Part shown: in pieces, positions 59,369 through 64,000 of the stretch
How positions within the stretch are numbered: the stretch's first letter is position 1
How the letters are laid out: each line of letters opens with the position of its first letter
Origin: Sphingomonas zeae
GTDB taxonomy: Bacteria; Pseudomonadota; Alphaproteobacteria; Sphingomonadales; Sphingomonadaceae
Length of the DNA stretch: 64,000 bases
Direction: 5' to 3'
NCBI RefSeq assembly: GCF_014197135.1
Contig: NZ_JACIFA010000005.1
Coordinates: forward strand, 1-64,000
Notes under the pieces: generated by a model
What the model was told of the DNA's origin: nothing
The model's input: the letters and a program-made list of their open reading frames with translations, nothing else
Database searches by the model: none
Translations under genes and position numbers: made by a program

Positions 59369-61156
59369 TTACTTCCGCCCGAACAGCTTCTCGATATCGC
59401 CATGCTGCAACTTCACCCAGGTCGGTCGGCCATGGTTGCACTGGCCGGAATGCGGCGTGACCTCCATCTCACGGAGGAGCGCGTTCATTTCGGCGACCGA
59501 CAGGATGCGGCCCGCGCGGACCGAGCCGTGACAGGCCATGGTCGCCGCGACATGGTCCAGTCGCTCGCGCAAGGACAATGCCTGGTCGAACGCCGCCAGT
59601 TCGTCGGCCAGATCGGCGACCAGGCCCTTGGGGTCGCTCTGGCCCAGCAAAGCGGGCGTGGCGCGGACCAGCATCGCGGTCGGGCCGAAACGTTCGAGGT
59701 CGAGGCCGAACTCCGCCAGTTCCTCCGCGCGGGCCTCCAGGCGGTCGCAGGCGGGTTCGTCCAGTTCGACGACTTCCGGGATCAGCATCGCCTGTGACGC
59801 GACCCGCCCGCCGGTCAGCGCGGCGCGCATCCGCTCCAGCACCAAACGTTCATGGGCGGCGTGCTGGTCGACCAGGACCAGTCCGTCCTCGGCTTCGGCG
59901 ACGATATAGGTCTTGGCAACCTGACCGCGCGCGACACCCATCGGATATTGGCGCACCTCGGGCGGTGATGCAAAGGCGACCTCAGCGCGGGCGAGTGGCG
60001 GCGGGGCGGCGAAACCGGCGCGCGGGGCGAATAGCGACTGCCGCTCCATCACCCGCGTTTCGGGCGCGGTGTGGGTCCAATCGTCAACGGGCGGGACGGC
60101 GGCCAGGGGCGGCGCGATGTTCTCGGTCTGCCACATGGCCAGCGCCGAATCGGGCGGGCGCTGGACGCTGCGGTGCCCGGCCTCATCCAACGCGCGGCGA
60201 AGCCCGGACACGATCATTCCCCGGATCAGCGCGGGGTCGCGGAAGCGTACTTCCGTCTTGGCCGGATGGACGTTCACATCGACTTCGCTCGGCGGCATAT
60301 CCAGGAACAGCGCCACGACCGCGTGACGATCGCGTGGCAACATCTCGGCATAAGCCCCTCGAATCGCGCCCATCAGCAGGCGGTCGCGAACCGGCCGCCC
60401 GTTGACGAACAGATATTGATGGTCGGCGATGCCCCGGTTGAACGTGGGCAGCCCCGCGACGCCTCCCAGCGACACCGTGTCGCGCACCCAGTCGATGGCA
60501 ACCGAATTCTCGGCCAGCGCCCGGTCGGTCAGCCCGGCGACCCGCCCCGGCCGCTCCTCGCCACCCGGCACGGTCAGCACCCGCCGCCCGTCATGCTCCA
60601 GCGTGAAGGCGATGTCGGGCCGCGCCATCGCCAGGCGGCGGACCATATCGAGGCAGGCGGCATATTCCGAACGCGGCGAGCGCAGGAATTTGCGCCGGGC
60701 GGGCACGCGGGCGAACAGGTCCTCGACTACGATGCGAGTGCCCGGCGGCACGGCGGCGGGGCCGTCGCGCAGCACTTCGCCATTGTCGACGACGCGGCTC
60801 CAGCCGTCGCGGCCCGCCGGGCGGCTTTCGATCGTCACTCGCGCGACGCTGGCGATCGAGGGGAGCGCTTCGCCACGAAATCCGAGGGTCATGACCGATT
60901 CGATCGCCTCGTCGGGCAACTTGGAGGTGCAGTGCCGCTCCAGTGCCAGCGCCATGTCATCCGCCGACATGCCGCAACCGTCGTCCGCCACTTCGATCCG
61001 ACCGACCCCGCCCTGACCCAGCGACACCGCGATCCGGGTGGCGCCCGCATCGATCGAATTTTCGACCAGTTCCTTCAACGCACTGGCGGGCCTTTCCACC
61101 ACTTCACCGGCCGCGATACGATTGACGAGATGGGGAGGCAGACGCCGTATTGACAT
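59369..61156 (-). CDS. mutL: DNA mismatch repair protein MutL
   Basis: 595 residues from ATG 61156 (MSIRRLPPHLVNRIAAGEVV). GHL ATPase motifs: ELVENSIDAGAT with catalytic Glu32 and Asn33, DDGCGM, TLGFRGEALPSIASV. The C-terminal dimer domain has the endonuclease metal motif in VDQHAAHERLVLERM (DQHAxxExxxxE), ACHGSVRAG and SGQCNHGRPTWVKL, so this is a nicking MutL of the type found where MutH is absent. It is divergent from mreB (134 bp between starts). Confidence 0.96.
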   Translation of the reverse strand: MSIRRLPPHLVNRIAAGEVVERPASALKELVENSIDAGATRIAVSLGQGGVGRIEVADDGCGMSADDMALALERHCTSKLPDEAIESVMTLGFRGEALPSIASVARVTIESRPAGRDGWSRVVDNGEVLRDGPAAVPPGTRIVVEDLFARVPARRKFLRSPRSEYAACLDMVRRLAMARPDIAFTLEHDGRRVLTVPGGEERPGRVAGLTDRALAENSVAIDWVRDTVSLGGVAGLPTFNRGIADHQYLFVNGRPVRDRLLMGAIRGAYAEMLPRDRHAVVALFLDMPPSEVDVNVHPAKTEVRFRDPALIRGMIVSGLRRALDEAGHRSVQRPPDSALAMWQTENIAPPLAAVPPVDDWTHTAPETRVMERQSLFAPRAGFAAPPPLARAEVAFASPPEVRQYPMGVARGQVAKTYIVAEAEDGLVLVDQHAAHERLVLERMRAALTGGRVASQAMLIPEVVELDEPACDRLEARAEELAEFGLDLERFGPTAMLVRATPALLGQSDPKGLVADLADELAAFDQALSLRERLDHVAATMACHGSVRAGRILSVAEMNALLREMEVTPHSGQCNHGRPTWVKLQHGDIEKLFGRK

Positions 61157-61170
61157 GCGGCAAACCCTAG

Positions 61171-62331
<1,161 letters not shown>

Positions 62332-62355
62332 CCTCCAGCATAAGGGGACCGGCGC

Positions 62356-63225
62356 ATGGCGCCCGCCCGCGACCGTCGCACCGGCTTTTCGCGACGGCGG
62401 CAATATGGAGCTTTCCTGGCCTATGTGCTCGCGGTGGCGGGTGCGGTGGTGGGCGCGGTGCTGCTTGTCGCATCGACCTTCAACCCGCCCGCCTTCGGCG
62501 CGTTGCGCATGACGCTGGGCAGTGTGACCGCGCCCATTTCCGGCGCCTTCGTCGCGGCGGGCGACGCGATCAGCGGCGTGCCCGACACGATCGGCCATTA
62601 TTTCTTCGTCCATTCCGAAAATGACCGGCTCCGCGCCGAATTGGAACGGTCGCGCGATTTGCTGCTGACCGCGCGCACCATCGCCTATGACAATCGCCGG
62701 CTGCGCCGCTTGCTCGCAGTACGTGAGCGGACGCCCGATGCGGTCGTGACCGCGCGGCTGGTCAGTTCGACGGGATCGAGCGGCCGCCGCTTCGCATTGC
62801 TGAACGCGGGCCGCTGGCAGGGCGTGGAACCCGGCATGGCGGTGCGCGGGCCGGAGGGCCTGATCGGTCGCGTGACCGAGGCAGGCCCCGCCGCCGCGCG
62901 CGTCCTGCTGCTGACCGATCCCGAGAGCATCGTCCCGGTGCGACGCACCCGTGACGGTATGCCCGCCATCGCGGTCGGACGCGGCGACGGGACGCTCGAC
63001 GTCCGGTCGGTTGCCACCAATGTCCGGTTGGGCAAGGGCGACCTGTTCGTGACCTCTGGCACGGGCGGCCTATATGCGCCCAATATCCCGGTCGCGCGCG
63101 TCCGCACGAATGGCGGCGACGTAGCGGTGGCGCGGCCGTTCATCCATCCCGACACGCTGGATTTTGCGATCGTTCAGCGCGCCTTCATGCCGATGCCGCC
63201 ATCGGCGCCGGCACCCCGGCCGTGA
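62356..63225 (+). CDS. mreC: Rod-shape-determining protein MreC
   Basis: 289 residues. One N-terminal membrane helix (FLAYVLAVAGAVVGAVLLVA), a coiled coil (about 95-120, SENDRLRAELERSRDLLLTA) and the periplasmic beta-rich domain. It links MreB to the PBP2 complex. The gene stops inside the mreD start (GTGA at 63222-63225). The C-terminal end is short and proline-rich (MPMPPSAPAPRP). Confidence 0.95.
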   Translation: MAPARDRRTGFSRRRQYGAFLAYVLAVAGAVVGAVLLVASTFNPPAFGALRMTLGSVTAPISGAFVAAGDAISGVPDTIGHYFFVHSENDRLRAELERSRDLLLTARTIAYDNRRLRRLLAVRERTPDAVVTARLVSSTGSSGRRFALLNAGRWQGVEPGMAVRGPEGLIGRVTEAGPAAARVLLLTDPESIVPVRRTRDGMPAIAVGRGDGTLDVRSVATNVRLGKGDLFVTSGTGGLYAPNIPVARVRTNGGDVAVARPFIHPDTLDFAIVQRAFMPMPPSAPAPRP

Positions 63226-63746
63226 CCCTCGACGCCTATAATCCCTTCGACCCCGGACTGCCCCCCGCCCGCGCCCGTGCGCTGCCGTGGCTGACCGTGA
63301 TGGCTGGATCGCTGACCGCGATCGTCCCGGTGGTGGCGATCGTGCCGTTGCAGCCGCCGATGGGGCTATTGATGCTGCTCGCCTGGCGGTTGGTCGCCCG
63401 GTTCGCGCTGCGGCTCTGGGCCGCCGCGCCGCTGGGGCTGTTCGACGATCTGGTATCCGGCCAGCCGCTGGGTTCGGCGATGCTGCTCTGGTCGCTGACC
63501 TCACTGGCCATCGATCTATTCGAACACCGCCTGGTGTTTCGGGATTTCTGGCAGGACTGGTTGATCGCCAGCGGGGCCATCGCCTTCTGCCTGATCGCGG
63601 GGCGCTTCCTGGCGGTACCGGTGGAGGCACAGGTCGATGCGCCCCTGGTGATCCAGATCGCCATCACCGTGCTGCTGTTCCCCATGGCGACACGGCTGGT
63701 CGCGTGGATCGATCGCAAACGCGGCCGGAATGAGGTAGGGGTCTGA
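63222..63746 (+). CDS. mreD: Rod-shape-determining protein MreD
   Basis: 174 residues from GTG 63222. Five or so hydrophobic helices (LTVMAGSLTAIVPVVAIVPL and others) and the conserved PLGLFDDLVSGQPLGSAMLLW. An integral partner of MreC in the elongation complex. Translation is coupled to mreC; PBP2 starts 2 bp after its stop. Confidence 0.93.
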   Translation: MTLDAYNPFDPGLPPARARALPWLTVMAGSLTAIVPVVAIVPLQPPMGLLMLLAWRLVARFALRLWAAAPLGLFDDLVSGQPLGSAMLLWSLTSLAIDLFEHRLVFRDFWQDWLIASGAIAFCLIAGRFLAVPVEAQVDAPLVIQIAITVLLFPMATRLVAWIDRKRGRNEVGV

Positions 63747-63748
63747 AC

Positions 63749-64000
63749 ATGGATCGCCCCGGCCGGATCATGACCGAGGCCGCGCAGGCCTATAGTTTTT
63801 CGCGCCGCGCCTTCGTGCTGGGCACGGCCCAGGCGGGCGTCGGCCTGTTGCTCGCCGGGCGCATGGCGTGGCTGTCGATCGCGCAGAACGAGAAGTATAA
63901 TCTTCTTTCCGAGAGCAACCGCGTCAACACGACGATGATCCCGCCGCGTCGCGGCTGGCTGATCGACCGGCACGGGGTGCCCATCGCCAACAATCGCACC
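63749..64000 (+). CDS. mrdA: Penicillin-binding protein 2 (peptidoglycan transpeptidase), N-terminus only
   Basis: 84 codons from ATG 63749 (with AGGTAGGGG ahead of it) run off the window edge. The N-terminal helix is FVLGTAQAGVGLLLAGRMAW, followed by NEKYNLLSESNRVNTTMIPP and RRGWLIDRHGVPIANNRT, the conserved PBP2 start (RG.I.DR.G). The transpeptidase domain with its serine is outside. It completes the elongasome operon. Confidence 0.92.
   Translation, partial: MDRPGRIMTEAAQAYSFSRRAFVLGTAQAGVGLLLAGRMAWLSIAQNEKYNLLSESNRVNTTMIPPRRGWLIDRHGVPIANNRT

Overview
This is 64 kb of high-GC chromosome from an alphaproteobacterium, most likely a sphingomonad (Sphingomonas or a close relative). The reasons are the gene content and order (moaB, VOC and PA0069-type radical SAM genes in a row; an ETF-QO gene divergent from a UDG-like gene; lolC/E-lolD; secG-pyrG), an alphaproteobacterial GTTC-N7-GTTC LexA box in front of recA, an RpoH promoter plus a ROSE-like thermometer on an hsp20 gene, a complete Entner-Doudoroff gene set and a TonB-dependent receptor. 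Most of the window is ordinary core genome with little accessory DNA.

Layout. 1-95 is the tail and right end of an IS5-family element. 109-2657 is a secreted subtilase gene divergent from an ECF sigma/anti-sigma pair. 2730-8858 holds a luciferase-like oxidoreductase, two identical tRNA-Arg(ACG) genes, a lipoprotein, a membrane/spermidine-synthase-like protein, hemB and a lipid kinase. 8890-20941 holds a MATE exporter, a secreted unknown, alaS, a PhyH-type dioxygenase, a Tat-exported M24 peptidase, a dicarboxylate/amino-acid symporter, a GST, a methyltransferase, recA and ispE. 20977-29242 holds a TPR protein, ETF-QO, a UDG-like protein, a lytic transglycosylase, moaB, a VOC protein, a radical SAM protein and a 44-residue acidic protein. 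29316-36551 holds dnaE, hdeD-like, glutathione peroxidase, GNAT, lolD and lolC/E. 36552-37142 is gene-free apart from a terminator-like hairpin. 37143-42611 holds a TonB receptor, a heat-regulated hsp20, pyrG and secG. 42806-50142 is a tightly packed + strand block: MarR-like regulator, SH3-like protein, argC, then zwf, pgl, edd, glk and eda. 50279-52106 is an AmpR-like LysR regulator divergent from a subclass B3 metallo-beta-lactamase. 52110-57256 is mltG and the fabF/acpP/fabG/fabD cluster on the - strand, interrupted by a GxxExxY nuclease-like gene inside 16-bp inverted repeats. 57514-58755 is rpsF-rpsR-rplI. 59369-61156 is mutL. 61291-64000 is mreB-mreC-mreD and the start of PBP2 (mrdA).

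How the genes work together. zwf-pgl-edd-eda plus glk convert glucose to pyruvate and glyceraldehyde-3-phosphate. The fab genes supply the core fatty-acid elongation machinery. The mre/PBP2 genes, mltG and the Slt-type transglycosylase act on the cell wall, and the neighbouring AmpR-like/beta-lactamase pair probably responds to wall stress. LolC/E and LolD release lipoproteins for transport to the outer membrane. Start-stop (ATGA/GTGA) overlaps are frequent and suggest translational coupling.

Most noteworthy are the inverted-repeat-bounded GxxExxY unit in the fab cluster; the B3 beta-lactamase with Glu in place of the first zinc-ligand His; the RpoH promoter and ROSE-like leader of hsp20; the LexA box over the recA -35; several palindromic intergenic elements; and a 591-bp gap containing an orphan terminator-like hairpin. 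No CRISPR array, prophage or clear new defence system was found.
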